In this document: piece by piece, positions 13,614 to 28,000 of the stretch
How positions within the stretch are numbered: the first letter of the stretch is position 1
Layout: every line of letters starts with the position of its first letter
Assembly: GCA_030141605.1 (NCBI GenBank)
Contig: JAQGDQ010000009.1
Location: forward strand, 1,335,001 to 1,399,000
Reading direction: 5' to 3'
DNA: 64,000 nt
Origin: Tubiluchus corallicola
Taxonomy: Eukaryota > Priapulida > Priapulimorpha > Priapulimorphida > Tubiluchidae
Program-made: the position numbers and the translations under genes
Notes under the pieces: generated by a model
The model's database searches: none
Told to the model about the DNA's origin: nothing
What the model saw: only the letters and a program-made list of their open reading frames with translations

Positions 13614-14779
13614 CAGTAAGTCCTTGCTTAGCAATTCCCCATTTAGCGAAAATTTGTTTTAACGATGCTGAAAATTTGACACCTTTTTCTCACTTAACGA
13701 TGCCAGTTTCATCTTAATGACAATTTTTACTTTGCTCAAAGCCACATTCTATTTTATCAACAACTTTTTTACCTAATTTGAATCATGTAAACAGTACGCA
13801 CGGGCACTAGCAGGCAGACGCACTGACGCACGTGTGTCCACAGAATTTCTTAAGAAAATTTTTCTTATGGCAGTAAACCAACCCCTTGTTTGTTTGCACA
13901 ATCCCCGAGAAGTCAGCTGATTTTGAGTAGTAGTGAAATTATGAGTCACGAGTTTGAGGTGAACTAGCCAGAGGAAATAGCTTCTAGCAACTGCAAAATG
14001 GTCTAAAATGCAGTAAAATGTGGCCAAGACCGTTGAGCTGTGTCCAGTGGAAAAAATTACAGAAAAAATTAGCATGCACGCCAACATATCAAATTTTGTA
14101 CGAACAGGTGGGCTGTAAACTTAAATCAGTTTTATGTTTGACTATTCACATTTTGCTGGATAGACAATCTTGACACTAGATAAATTAAGCTTAAGTAATT
14201 TGTCATCCGCATTGCAGTGCATTACAAACTTGCTTTTAAGATATATGACTACTACAATAGAATACAATGAATATTACCTAGGTAAATGTAGGTAAAATAT
14301 ATTTATTAATGCAGAATTTTTCAGGTTTGAGGAAGTCTATGTACCAGAATTTAGATATTTGAGGCCTCCAAAATATCCTTAAATACAGGAAAATGCGTTG
14401 GTGGCCCAGACCTCCTAGCCGCTTATGCGTCCAATTTTTTAACTTCTGGCGGCGGCCATGACAGCACACATAACATATTACATTATTCTGTTCTAAAAGT
14501 GCACTACTAATGTAAAGCAGTACAGTTATTGTATCCTTTTGCTTCCCAACTTACTGAATGTTCGGGTTTGTTTCAAGCAAGAATGCAATTTATAAGCCTC
14601 CAGGCACCTGACTGCAAACTTTATGCTTAGGAATTTTGCTTGCAACCAATTTTTGCTTAGAACATGGATCAGTTCTTTTACATTACTTTCTATCGAAGTC
14701 TTGGCTTCGTTTAACAGCATTTTGCTTAATATCACATTTTTCGTGGAACACATTATCACCGTTACGCAAGGACTTACTA
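13614..14779. mobile_element. Tigger/pogo-like element, family 'CAGTAAGTCC', copy A (1166 bp)
   Basis: Starts CAGTAAGTCCTTGCTTAGC and ends CGCAAGGACTTACTA, an inverted repeat of about 17 bp. It is flanked by TA on both sides (13612-13613, 14780-14781), as in Tc1/mariner/pogo elements. The left interior shares long blocks with copies at 24359 and 31357, including CACTTAACGA, ACTTTGCTC and ATCAACAACTTTTTTACC. No intact transposase is visible. This is the longest of the three copies. Confidence 0.8.
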
Positions 14780-16678
14780 TATAACATTTAACTCAATTAT
14801 TGAGTTCTGACTTGTCCCTTGGTAATTTGTAGCACTGGATCTTAAAATATTGGATATTACAGCTCATAATCAATACCTGTACAGAGTATTATATGAGTAA
14901 ATTTCAAAACTATATAAACAAGCATTAAAATATTGCAGTTATTTTATAAAACTTGGAAAGTAAAATGATCAAATCTGAAGTATGTGCAATTTATCTTTTG
15001 ATTAATTTGCCACAATCTTGGAGAAAGGTCTTGAAAGCATTGGTCTTCTCTTTACTTCCCACAACATTCATTGCTTTCTTGGTTGGTGTTAGCTAAGTAT
15101 CAAAATGCTAAGAAGCTAATGTTATTATTTTATGTTTGTGTTGCATTCAAATAAATAATATGCAAGTGACTGTTGCGAAAATACAATTACTTATATCTAA
15201 AACCTAAATTAGTCTGATTGTTTAGCTTGATAACAAGTACACATGTATGCCGTTTTGAAGGCCCGAAATGCTTTGCTGCTATCATGTTTTGCAATAACAA
15301 TTTGCTGGTCAACATTCATTATTTACGTTATAATGAAGAATTGGAGTTATAGATTATACCTGGTGTATTAGCTTCAAAGATTGACTTTATTGCAATGCTG
15401 TAAGGCTAATATCTTAGAAACCGAAAACATGAACAGTGCTTTTGTTTTGTGAATGAACATATGTGCTATATGTTTGTGGTACTTGCTATAGGCTCAGTAC
15501 TTTAAGCTGCATTTTGAAGGTAAGTCTGATCAAATGAGGGATGCTGATCAAGCCCTTGTTGAAGTGGGTTTTTGCTTGCTTTATAAGTTTTTTTGTTTTT
15601 TCCTGGACAGAAATCCCAATTTAAGAGGTTTGATGATAGTTTAATGATTTTAGAGTGATTGGCTAGCTGTTTATTGTAATGGCAGACTGTGCTAAGTCTA
15701 CATAATTAGCAATTTAGTTACTTCTGCTGACTACATTTTAAGCCTTTACATGAAGTTTAATACATAAAATCGAACCGGTTTATACACACTTGTTTTTTCT
15801 TGAATCTAGCCTGTGAACTGTAACAACTTATTAGAACAGTTACCTGCGACTAATTACTTATCTGATTATTTTGTTTGATTTTCAGCAGAAACTACATTAA
15901 GCTTTATATTAGTGCAAAGACACTTTAGTACCAGTAACTTCCCAGCTAAGCCTATCTGTGGTTATACGATAAATCCTAATCTATAGTGACAAAACATAAT
16001 TGTACAGATGTTTAACAGACAACAACATGAGCTACTGATAATATTATAAACCAAAATTGCTTTTATGGTGTACTGTTCCTTTAAATGTTTGTTTTATATC
16101 TACTCATTATAAATTTACACCTACATGTTATCTTCAAGTTTTTTATAAACAGAATGATGTTTTTTCATTGCTTTAAGCTATTCCTATTCAGTTGATTACA
16201 TGTACAGTAGGGACTAGTATCATGTTAATAATGTTTTACATAAATGACACATGTGTAGATCTGCTTACATTAGTGATATTTAAGATGTTTGCCCTATTAG
16301 TGAATCCTTCTGCTACTTTATTATGCAGTTGGTGTGATACTGGAGTGCTGTGTTACTTATCAAATTAGTGTGGGCAATGAGTCAGCAGTCATTACAGTTA
16401 ATATTGATTATAGTTATTGTACACGTGTGTATGTTGACTGCATCCATTACTGGAGTGCATTCATGTTTCCAGTCACTATTACTGTCTAGTCTACTGTATA
16501 GTCTGCTGAGTTGCTGCTAACTAAGTATTAATTCTACCTATTACTAATTAAGATTCAGCATACAGCAGGAGCTTAGTGGAAATCAACAGTTTATTTTTTA
16601 TTTGTTGTTGAAAGAAGTTTCAAATCTTGTTTAAAATTATATTTTGTGATTGTTAGTCTAGTCATTACCTTATTTTAC

Positions 16679-16695
16679 TGATGGCTACAAACTAG
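16679..16695 (+). promoter_or_regulatory. in-frame upstream stop overlapping a 4-codon uORF ahead of LRRK
   Basis: TGATG at 16679-16683 holds a TGA in frame with the LRRK ATG (16709) and the ATG of a mini-ORF, ATGGCTACAAACTAG (16681-16695). The TGA rules out an N-terminal extension within this exon and supports 16709 as the start; that ATG has A at -3. Whether the uORF is in the mature 5' UTR depends on an unseen transcription start. Confidence 0.5.
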
Positions 16696-16708
16696 TCACA
16701 TTGTCACA

Positions 16709-19700
16709 ATGAGCGAGACCTCTGAACAGGAACAGGAAACTGATGACGAGGAATTTCCTGGAAAGCTCCTGCATCAGGCTGCTCTGTGGGACAACTCAGA
16801 ACTGTTAGGAGATTTATTAAATGGAGATCAGGTACAGGAAGTTCATTTTAAGTGCTTTACTTACAATTTAAGCGATTAATTATCAGTCAGTGTGTAAAAT
16901 GTAAATACTTTGATCTAGTGGATTCCGCTACTGTAGTGTGTCATGTCGGTATGAATTTGTTATCATATATTTATTAAAGTGATTTGTATTTGCGCTTACT
17001 TTATATATGGGTTTGCTTTGACAGATTTATGACAAGTTAGTGCTGTCAATACTTGTGTGAAATGCAAATAAATAACATTCTTTGTTAACACAGATGCGGT
17101 TATATCATTATAGCTACACTCGTGGCCTGTAAAACTTTGGCCAGAAATGGAAGTTCGTGAGGTTATTTAATTAAACTCTGTTCTAGGTTCAGTTTATAGA
17201 TTATGTGGATACTGAAGGTCGCACTGCGCTACATGCAGCAGCTACACATAACTCTGCTCAATGTATGAAGATATTGTTGGACGCTGGAGGTATGTTAGTT
17301 ATTCACTACACCATGAACTTCTTGTTAGTCTAACTTATTCTAAAAATTTTATTTTATTATATATTTTATTTATATAAACTATGAACTGAAGTCAACAGAC
17401 TTATATATCTATTAAAAACATCGTAAAAGATATCGACAATGTATAGAGAGTAAAATTATAGCTAAAAGTGCAGAATACGTAGTACATGGTTAATACAAAG
17501 TGCAAATACGTAGATGAAAACCTGCTTCTTATGTCATTTATCAGATCACACATTTTTCAATAAATATTTTTTTAAAAGTTTCTTAAATTTATTTATTTTA
17601 CTGGTTTGTTTTATTTTACTGGGTAAATTATTCCACATTACAGCATCATTATACATGACAGAATGTTTTATAACATTGGTTCATGGCATCTAGCTATAGG
17701 TTTTATATACCTGTAATACGTTTTATGTAAGATGTAATACGTTTTATGTTTTGCAATGGCTGATTGAATATTTTTCATTGATTAGCTTAGGAATTGAGTC
17801 TGCAAAGCTAATGACCTGTAAATTTCTTTGAATAGCATGTCCAAATATAGCAAATATACCGAATCTATAGGTTTTATACATACCTGCAAGTATATGTATG
17901 TTTTATATAAGAATTTTCCAATAGCTAATTGAGTTTTTGCGCATTTTTCATTGGCAGCTCAGTCAGTGAGGGCTAATAGTGTAAAATTCTTTTTCAGCAA
18001 ATCCAAATATACGCTGTGGCCCAAAAGAAGGTAGTAAGGTAAGATGTTTTTAGGAGTGAAATTTTGTGAAATTTTTGTGATTTTTTTTTTGTTAATGTAC
18101 AATTATTGGCATAATTGGCATACAGGGACAATGTCATTCTTATTTTGTATAATTGTTTTGATGATTTGGCTGTGAAGCATTTAGCTGAATTGTATCTATC
18201 TATAATTTTTTACCTTAATACATTGAATATAATTTTTATGAGCTTCATTATTGATACAAATTGTTCGTAGTTCAAGTAAAGAATTTTGACGAAGATAGAT
18301 GTTAGTTTACATTTGCTAGAGAGAAGAAAAATTGTCGTTTCTGCTAAATTTTTGATGTTCACTCATATTTACTTTTATCACTTCAATACAATTTCTATAT
18401 TTTCAATGACACTACAGACACCACTCCATCTAGCAGCAGAAAGGGGAAATATGGACATGGTGCAGTTGCTAGTACTAGCTAAAGCTGACATGGCGATAAG
18501 GGATAATCTTGGGAATACACCACTTGATTTAACCGAGCAATCTGGAAATGAACAAGTTGGTGTGTTCTTGAAAGATTCTGCAGGTAGGCATTTAATAAAA
18601 AAATTGTTTGTCAAAATCAGCACTAATATTACTGTTTATAAATGTAAATATGATTGATAAGATAAGATAAAAAATTTTTATTTATCTACATAAATCATAT
18701 TTGATTATCTACACAAATAATGTGAGCAATTAAAGCTCTTTGTCAACAATGATGAACTCTTGGTTGATTATTGGATCCAATCTACCAATCATATTTACCA
18801 TTATATTTCTACTTATGGATGCTAAATGTATTAAATATTACTGTTTTCCTTATGATATACTTAACTTTTTCTGCAGTTGTCAGCAATTTTAATGTCTGTG
18901 AATTATTTCGAAATTGTAAGTTATAGGTGTTGATACTTTCGGCATGATTGCTTTTGTAGAACACTGCAGTAGTTAAAAGTAATAATGTTAGATATAAAAT
19001 GCACCACAGCACTAGTATATTTATATACAAATCCAGCAATCATCATTGGAATTGACTGTGACCTTTCTGGTTTTGAGCTGTCTTGTGTCAGAAATTATTT
19101 TAAAACATAATGCATTAAAATGATGAGAGTTACAATAATGTGACTTAGCAAAGTATAAACTATTCTATATTTGCAGTTTTCTATATTTACATGTTATTAT
19201 ATGTGAAGAACAGAATTGTGAAATATCTAATAAGTTAACTTATATTTTTTTATAGGGAGGAGAGAAAAAAAGCTGCTGCAACTTCAAAGTTCATTGTTTG
19301 ATGCTTGCACTAAGGGTGATACGACGGAAATGAGGTGCTTGATGCGAGAATTGGGTCGTGATGCTGTGGATATCATTAATTCTATACGCAATGGATCTAA
19401 CACACTGTTATACAGGTATTTACCTGTTTGTTTTACAATTTCTGACAAGAATATAAATTTAAACTTTGTCTTTTAGTGTGTGGTGACATGTTACGCCTTC
19501 TTTCTTGTTTTATCACTTTGATGAACTATTTGTGCTGTAGATGGAGCTGAATGCAATTATTATTTTTTAATATCTGAAACATTGTAGCATACCCATTCAT
19601 TTCTTATTATTTATTGATTATAGAGCGTCACAGGATGGTAATGAGGAGGTTGTAGATTTGCTACTGGATGCCGGAGCAGATGGGCGTGTTCATCCAGTCA

Positions 19701-22010
19701 CTGGATACTCTCCACTTTATATTGCTGCATACAATGGTCACAAACGTATTGTAGAAAAACTCTTGAAGGTTCTTGTAGATTCTCTTTATGTAGTATAAAA
19801 AAAATCTTATTATAAAAGCTGCCTAATTGGTACTTTCCAATGAGCAATTGATGTTACTCATTATTTTCGTTTTTTTATGATTTTACTGGTTCCCGTTTCT
19901 GTTTATTTTTATAATTTCACCTGACTTATGCAGAAAATTATCATTTTTTTCAGAAATTTCCAGGGCTTGCGACCGTACAGACAGTGGAAAATTGGTTGCC
20001 TCTTCATGCAGTCGCTATGAACGACCATGTGGAAGTTCAAGATACTTTATTAAAATTTCCCTATCCAGGGTAAAATTTTCCTGTTCCATATCCTTATATA
20101 TTTATAATAAGATTTATATATTTTTTAGCATTTTCTCGTGGTGGTTAAAATTAAAATGTTTCAGATTTGCTTTATGATGTTTGGAGCCTTGTGTGGACCC
20201 ATAATAACCATGCTGGTATATTTTTCTCATAGTTAACACATTACTATAGTAGTTAATTTTATGCTGTATAATGAGTGATGGGGCGAAGTCATTCCTGACA
20301 AGTTCCAGTTCCAGCAACTCTTTCACATTTTTGCGAACTTGGGAACTTAACATTTGTTAGAAAAGTAACTTGAACAAGCTCATTGAAAAAAACTAACTGA
20401 AATTAGTTTTCAAATATACCCTACTAAACTGGAAATGAGAAAAAACAAAATAAAACGAAGAATTTCTGTTATTGTAATCGTAGGAAATACGGTTTTAATT
20501 TACACTTTTGCTCAATATGCAAGATCTTTCGAGAGGGTTACCTATGATAGCGTGTCTTGTAAGTCAATGTCATAATAAACCTAAGCAAGGGCAGCTAAAC
20601 ACAGGCAGATCCAAATGAGAAAAATAGTCAAGGTAAGCTAAATTAATTAAATAACTACATATTTAGTTCACTAGTGGCACCATTTAAGTAGTTGCTACAA
20701 ATTTGGAACTTGAACTTTTCTAAAACCCGATTGTGAACTTGAACTTGAGTAAATTTCGTCTTACTCCCGAAAAAAGTTTATTTGGTAGTTGAACTTGTCC
20801 ATCACTGTATATCGCTTCGTAATAAGTTTTTATTGACATAAACTCTTCATTATCATAATATTTCCGATTAATTTATTTTAGATACATGTGGCAAATGATT
20901 CATCATCATTCAGGAGCGTGGGAGTACCGGTATCCGTTTGACGTGAATGCTCAGGACCATAATCAACAAAGCGCGCTCTACATAGCATGTGATCTCGGTC
21001 ATTACCAAATTGTCGACAAGCTTTTACAATTGAAGGTAATGTCTATTGTATCGTTTTGATCCCTGTAGTATTAATGAATTAATTTTGTTTGACTGATTAA
21101 CATCTTGAAGTTGTAGATGCATATTGCACAGATGTTATGAACATGTTATTCTGATGCTTGCATTTTTATAGGTTAAAGCGTGGAAGATCGTAGACAAGGA
21201 AGAAGACTCAACAGCAGATGGCAGCAGTGATGATTCACAGAATCCTAATCTCAAGCGTTCAAGTAAAATAACTGATTTTAAGGAGATGGAAAAAGATGAT
21301 TGTGTCCTCTGTCCTGTTAACATTGATCAGTACTGCAGTGGAGGTGAGACAGCACTACACGTCGCTGTGAGGAACGGATATAGAGATATTGTTAGGTATG
21401 TGTGTTACCTTATTACGTTACATTTTTCTCATCACTTTTCTCTTGTTAAGTATTTACTTCTGTACATGACAGTGGATATGTTTAGAGTGATAATGTCAAG
21501 AATAGATTCCCGCATTTTTTCACTTAACCTTGATTTTATAATGTCATGAAAATTTTAACTTATGTACTTTACAAAAGTCCTGCATTTTGTTTTGTTTTAA
21601 TTTTTATGCCTTTATTTAAAGTACATTACTGAAGAAATAAATTTTTTAGGTTGCTGCTGGACAATGATGCTGATGTGAATATGTCAATTAAAACAGAAGA
21701 TTTTGAATGCAGTCCGCTAGTCGAATGCTGTAGGAATAAAGATCTGGAAATGGTAGGTACACATTTGACATGCGTTATTGTTATATTGTATTGTGTTGTG
21801 GTTTTAATACATTTTTCCTAATTTTTTTTATTCAGGCAAAGCTACTTATAGCAAACGGTTGCCATGATGCACAGAATTTGGCTGTAGCAATGGCTGTTTC
21901 TCAGCAACAAGACGAAATGCTGGCACTGTTGCTGAAGCAGAAATGTCACGCTGATCCTGACTATAAAATTCTCAAGAAAGGAAAAGAATTTCATCCGTCA
22001 GCTAAAGCCG
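16709..22010 (+). CDS. LRRK exons 1-11: ankyrin-repeat region (aa 1-503)
   Basis: Repeated TALH-A and LLL-GA patterns mark at least six to eight ankyrin units, e.g. GRTALHAAATHNSAQCMKIL, TPLHLAAERGNMDMVQLLVL, YSPLYIAAYNGHKRIVEKLL, QSALYIACDLGHYQIVDKLL and TALHVAVRNGYRDIVRLLLD. The protein starts with an acidic tail (MSETSEQEQETDDEEF) and enters the first repeat almost at once. There is no armadillo block as in LRRK2. Between repeats (exon 9) lies a Ser/Asp-rich insert. The region presumably binds partner proteins. Confidence 0.9.
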
Positions 22011-25000
22011 GTAACATGCTACATATTCATCTACATTTGAAAATAGTTAGATACTTGTGCTTGTCTTGTACAGTGATTCTTTGCACTGTATCTAACACGC
22101 TTGTTATTGTAAGCTCAAAAGTTATTATTTATTTATTTTTTGAACTTCAGGTCGAAAATCCAAGAAGAAATCATTTATACACATTCCAATCATTCCTAAC
22201 ACACCTGTGATGATTAACTGGCACAAACTAATGGCTCTAAATTTCATCTCTGATGCCTGGATACTGGATGCTGCTTACCTGCACAATCAGCACTTAACAC
22301 CTTCACCTTCAAATCATCCGAATGCTCTTCTGGCCATTACGAGAATTGACGTTTCTGGCAACTGCATAGTTCACCTGCCCGTCTGTTTGTTCCAGCTTCA
22401 GAGCTTACGTATTCTCAATGCAGGTAAACAATGCTTGTTTTTGCACTTTTCCTGATTCTTGACAATGTTTATTTGTTTATGAACAAGATTTGGTATAATA
22501 GAAACCTCTTTTGGTTAGGGTTCTAATTCAATAATCAGTGTTAGTGAATTTATGATTTTAAAAATCTTTTTACGTAACTATGCCTATGTGACAATATAAT
22601 TTTTATTCATTTTTGCTTGAAGCAATATCCTCACTCAGTCATAAGGTGCATTTGGACTTCTACAAATGCATTGCATGTTTATTTCAGCTCAAAATAAAAT
22701 TGAGACATTGCCTGCAGAAGATTATTTGCCGTTATCAAAGACTCGTGGAAACTTTGCCGAGCAAGAGTGGAATTGCCCAATTTTAGAGGAAGTCTATTTG
22801 CAAGATAACCGTATTGAGAATCTTCCTGATGCTATCTTTCAAATACCATCACTGGCTATACTGGATGTTTCAAATAACAAGTTGCAAGAGGTTGGCACTG
22901 TATTGATGGATATTTATTTGCTGTAGCTTTTGTATTTGTTCTTTCTGTTGTGATACAAGTAGACAGTGAGTCAATTACTTTTGAAATGTAGTTTCTAATT
23001 ACTCTTTCGAAAATTAGTGGACAAATTGTACCATGGTTCTAACTAAGCAGTTTATTTATGATTTTAAACAAATACTTGTAGTTCACTATATAATGTATAA
23101 GTCATTCTAACCTTAACCCAACACTGAAGTGGATAATTAGCATTTTGAGATATCTGTTTAATTAGTTATGAATTAGAACTTTTATGGCATTATGTCATTG
23201 TAGTTGTTGGCTGAAGTTGATTTACATACTGAACTAAGTTATGTTTTCTACAATTATATTACCTATATAGTATAGTTCTGTAGTTAAATGATTTAATTTT
23301 TATGTGCATCAGGTTTGGTTAATTTTTTGCAGTTGACTTTTAAAATGTGGTCTGCACCAAAGCTTAAAGAGATTAACCTTTCATTTAATTTGCTACAATG
23401 GCTTCCAACGGGTACTCGGTCTTCTAGAAATCTCACTCAAAGATCTGATGTCAAACAGGTATGCTTGTAAAAGTGCAGCGATTTAACTGTGTATAATTTT
23501 CTTATGCATTTTTGTTAAGCATTTTTTGGTTTTTACCACCTAAAAGACTTTTGATTTTTTTTTAAAAAACTTTATGAGTGAGTTGGCCATCTGAAATAGT
23601 ACGAAAAGTCTTGAAGCATTAATTTTGCTACTCTAGGTTGTAATTTGGCTTCTCTAACTAAACATTTAATGTTTTTATTGACGCCACCTTATTATTGTTA
23701 GCAACTGCTTTGCAAGCAGGTACTAGTAATGTTGCAAAATCCATCTGTATAAATTTTTATCCAGGCTCTCGCAATGAAGACATCTTCTTCGTCTGCATCA
23801 GGTCCTGCTGCTGATGCTGTCAGTGTTCACTCAGAGGGAACGGATAGTGTTTACACTCTCACAGATTCAGACATTGACGATACGGAAGCTGCTCTAAATC
23901 CTCGCTTAATAACACATGAGCTGCAGCATCATAACCTATGGAGTGACAAGATCTCAGAGACTGATAGTTCGTTGGATGAAGAAGAAGCTGAAGAGGAAAC
24001 AAAGTCGATGATTTCAACGCTGAATTTGGCACATAATTTGTTTGATGAGATTCCTCCAGGTACATTTATTGATTTTTTTGTGCAGTCATCAACATTTGTC
24101 TGTTGAGTTATGTTATATGCACATATTGGTGTTCTTAAAAGTCCCACTTACTGCTATTTTATTCCATTCTAGCTGTTTATAATGCCAGTAAATGGTGGTC
24201 ATCACTATTTTGGTCATGCAGAGTGTTTTGCACTTTTAGTTTTCTATAAATTGAAAATAACCTATTATTTTTAGATCCCAAACAAATATTACAAATTAGA
24301 GTGAGCAGATTATTTTTAAAATAAATTATCTTTGTTTTAGCATAATTAATTTATTATGCAGTAAGTCCTTGCTTAATGACTCCTAGTTTAGCAACATTTC
24401 GTTCTAATCACTCTAAACACTTGAAACCTTCTCTCACTTGACGATGCACATTTCATTTTAACGATAATGATTTTTTTACTTTGCTCAGAGCCATTTTTCT
24501 TTTATCAACAACTTTTTTACCTAATTTGAAGCATTAAAATGGTACACGTTGCCTTATTCTGTTCTAAAAACGTGCTAGTAACGTAAAACAGTACAATTAT
24601 TATTTATATTTTTGCTTCCTGACTGACTATGTACTAAATGCTAGCCGTTTGTATCAAGCGAGATCTATTTGCCATTTGTACACCTCCAGACACCTGAGTT
24701 TACACTTTTCTCCAAGGAATTTTGTCTACAACCTGCTTCATGAAATTGTCCCAAGGTCACTCCATGTCTTGGCTTTCACTACGCAGAGTTTAAAGCGTTA
24801 ACTGCTCATAGATGTGGCTTCAATGTTAACAAAATTGAACTGCTTGCAAGTCTAGTTAGATATTGGTAAGAATGCTATGTGGTTTCAAGCAAAAAGAAAG
24901 AAATTATTCACTTGAAATATGAATAAAACTCACTTTGAATCATTTTTGCCTCTGATACATATCTCTGTTCTTTTACACTACTTTCTATCGAAACCTTAGT

Positions 25001-28000
25001 TTCGTTTAACGATGTTTCGCTGAACATTGCATTTTGCTGGTATGCATTAATGTCTTTAAGCAAGGGCTTACTGAAATTGCATAAAATAAGGTCATAGCAT
25101 TCAAATTATATTACCAAATTGATAAACACAATAGGTTGTGATAATATTTGTTTATAACAAACCACATGAAATGAAGATGATTGTGTTTTGTAACTGAATT
25201 TATCACAGGGTTGCCATGTCTAGCGCCAAAGCTGACGAGACTCAATATGAGTTATAATACAATTAGTGACATGGGTGCTTCTAACATGTACCCGTTAACT
25301 CTACGACAACTTGACCTTAGTCATAACAACATCAAAACTTGGCCTAATCTTGCAAAAATGTTCAGGTAGGTGATAATTATTATTACCACTTTTTGTCGGA
25401 CAGTTTGTTTTAGTTTATTGTGAAGCCTAACATTAGATGACATAGTTACGGTTGAAGTACATTTGTAATCACTTTAAAATTTAAAAAAATTATCAGAGAC
25501 CAAGAGTGAAAGCTGGTGAGAGCAACTAAAAGCTTTTTTCTATTTTTATTTGCTTAGTTTTATGTGGTTTTCTTTACAGTCATTGTGATGTGATTGGTGA
25601 ATCCGGCTGCTGTAATCCACCAGCAAGCCCAGCAAAACAGTTACCTGGTAGTCCTATAAGAACTAGTATGTTTTTTCTTTCTTTGCTTAAACTTATTGAC
25701 TGATGTAAACTTTTGTTATATACCGGCAACTATTATTGTCATTCTATAATTTATATGCTAAATGCCATTACAATACTTTGAAATGTTTCATCAGTTATTA
25801 TATGCTTGACTAAGATGTTAGAAGTCCAGTCAGATAATCCAGTTTATTATTTTTTACAATTAAATATTTTAAGTTATGTTAAGCATATATATATATATAT
25901 ATATATATGATCTTGATTTAAATGTTTTTTTTACAATTCTTACTCGTTCATACAAGTTGCTTGGCTGGAATAATGGTTATCAAAAAAGAACAAATAAGGA
26001 GTGATAAAATTTGTTGAAGTACTTTCTACTTTAGTAAATAAAAATGAGTTCGTTCATTTGAAGCCTAAGGTCCAAATCTAATGAATGTTTGGAAATCCTA
26101 CAATAAGGTGACTGCCTTTTTAATTTTCTGCTGAGCTGACTTTTAAAATGTATGGACTTTTGCTTTTTAGAACTTAGATCACGCTCTCGCTCTTCTGCAC
26201 GTTCTACTTCACGGAGTCGTCGGACGTCAGGGTCATCAGCGCTGTCCTGTAATGATGCGGCTAATCTGTGCAAACATCGGCGACATATACGATTAGAGAA
26301 TCTACGTACATTGATTCTTGCTAATAATGAACTAGATAGGTAGGCCGACGTGTTTTGCTCTCTGCTTATTTTTATTATTGTTCTTAAATAATATGTGTTT
26401 ATTTGCTATAAAGTTTAGTATGATATCAATCTGATCATTAGCCATTTTCATGATCCTTCAGCTCAATAGCTGCATCTGAGTGTCCAGCTGTTGACCACTA
26501 CTTTACTTTACTCAGAAAATAATGACTCAGGCTACACTGTACTACCTGATTGGATTTAAATTTGCTTTATGAAAAAAATCATGCCTACTGTGTGCTTTGA
26601 TGTCTCAAAGCTGAGAATTGGTGAATAAATTTTTGCAAATATTTGCCACGCATGATTATAGTAAGAGTGTTGGCAGTACATTTAATCATGCTTCTTGGTT
26701 TGTGTGGCAGATGGCTATTCTGTTGTATAATCTACTTTTTGCTTATGTTTTTAAATCAAATTCTGTAGGTTGGTAATAACTATTGAAGGAGGTGATATAG
26801 GTGATGACAGCTCCTCGCTAGACTCATTAGATTCAAGTAGCAGCAGGAAATCATCCAGCAAAGATTCAAGCAGTAGTCCCGGCACTGCAACACGTTCAAA
26901 AATTCTCTTTCCTCAGCTTACAATGCTTGATGTTAGTAACAATAGGATAAAAGAAATACCTGCTAACATCCATGAACTTTCTGGTAATACTTAATGCAAT
27001 ACTAAGGTGTTTAATTAAATTTACAGTGACCCGTTTTAACGTGAATGGTATTGTAATTTGATTTTATTGAATTTCGAAATTTTAACGATTGTTTGTTTAT
27101 TTTTTAATGATGTGGTATAATATAATTTCTGTTTTAGCTCTGTCTGTTGTGAATGTTGCCGGAAATGTGGACATCACCTTTTTGCCTCCTGAGATGGGAC
27201 TCTTGAATAAGCTTTGGAATCTCAACACTAGAGGGTGCAATCTCAGTGAACCTTTGCGAAGCATGGTAATGATTCTTCTTCTTCACTTATTTTATTGTTG
27301 TTTGCGTGGTCTAAAAATTTAACTAAACTAATAAGTTTTTAAATCTGTTTATGTTATTGAGAATCACTTGCAAGCTGCTCACTTGTACTGTTAGATCCAG
27401 TATTGAATCCTGTTAGGAAATATTTGAAAAGACCATCTTGAGCTTGTTTATCATTCTAAAGCATCTGCCATTATAAGTTTCCCAAATAGTATGTATATTC
27501 ATCAACAAGTACAATTTTCTATCTAATTAAATTAAAGGTCTTTTTGTTTGATTGTTAAGGTCTGTTTTATTAACTTTTTTAAATGCCTAGGTTGATAGCA
27601 AGAAGTATAAAACCATGGATCTGATTGGATATCTGAAGTCTATTCTAGAAGATTCTAAGCCGTATGCTCGCATGAAGCTGATGCTGGTTGGAGTGCAAGG
27701 CGTGGGAAAAACGTCTTTACTTGAAAAACTGCGCGAGGAAGGCACCGGAACATATAAAAAGAAAGCACCAGAGGTATAAACAATATTTTCTGAAAAATGA
27801 TTTTGACCTTCATGTTACATTGATGTAAAAAGAATTTTTATTGATATAAATTCTTTACATGAATTGTAATTAATTGTAAGATTAATTGAAATTGATTGTA
27901 ATTAATATTTATTGCAGGGTTGGGCCAAGCGCATGGGTAACATAAATATTAATGTTAAAACAACAAAGGGCGGAAACCTTTCTACTGTAGGTGTGGACGT

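Larger units (their letters stand above)
9226..16708. other. head-to-head intergenic spacer between WDTC1 and LRRK
   Basis: The two genes diverge from this 7.5 kb spacer, so both promoters must lie here or in unseen 5' UTR exons. Identified contents are an inverted-repeat element (9491-10252), a decayed LINE (about 11450-12470) with a (CA)n tract, and a Tigger-like element (13614-14779). I see no conserved protein-coding exon. The remaining stretches (10253-11450, 12470-13613, 14780-16680) are AT-rich with no recognised feature. Confidence 0.7.
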
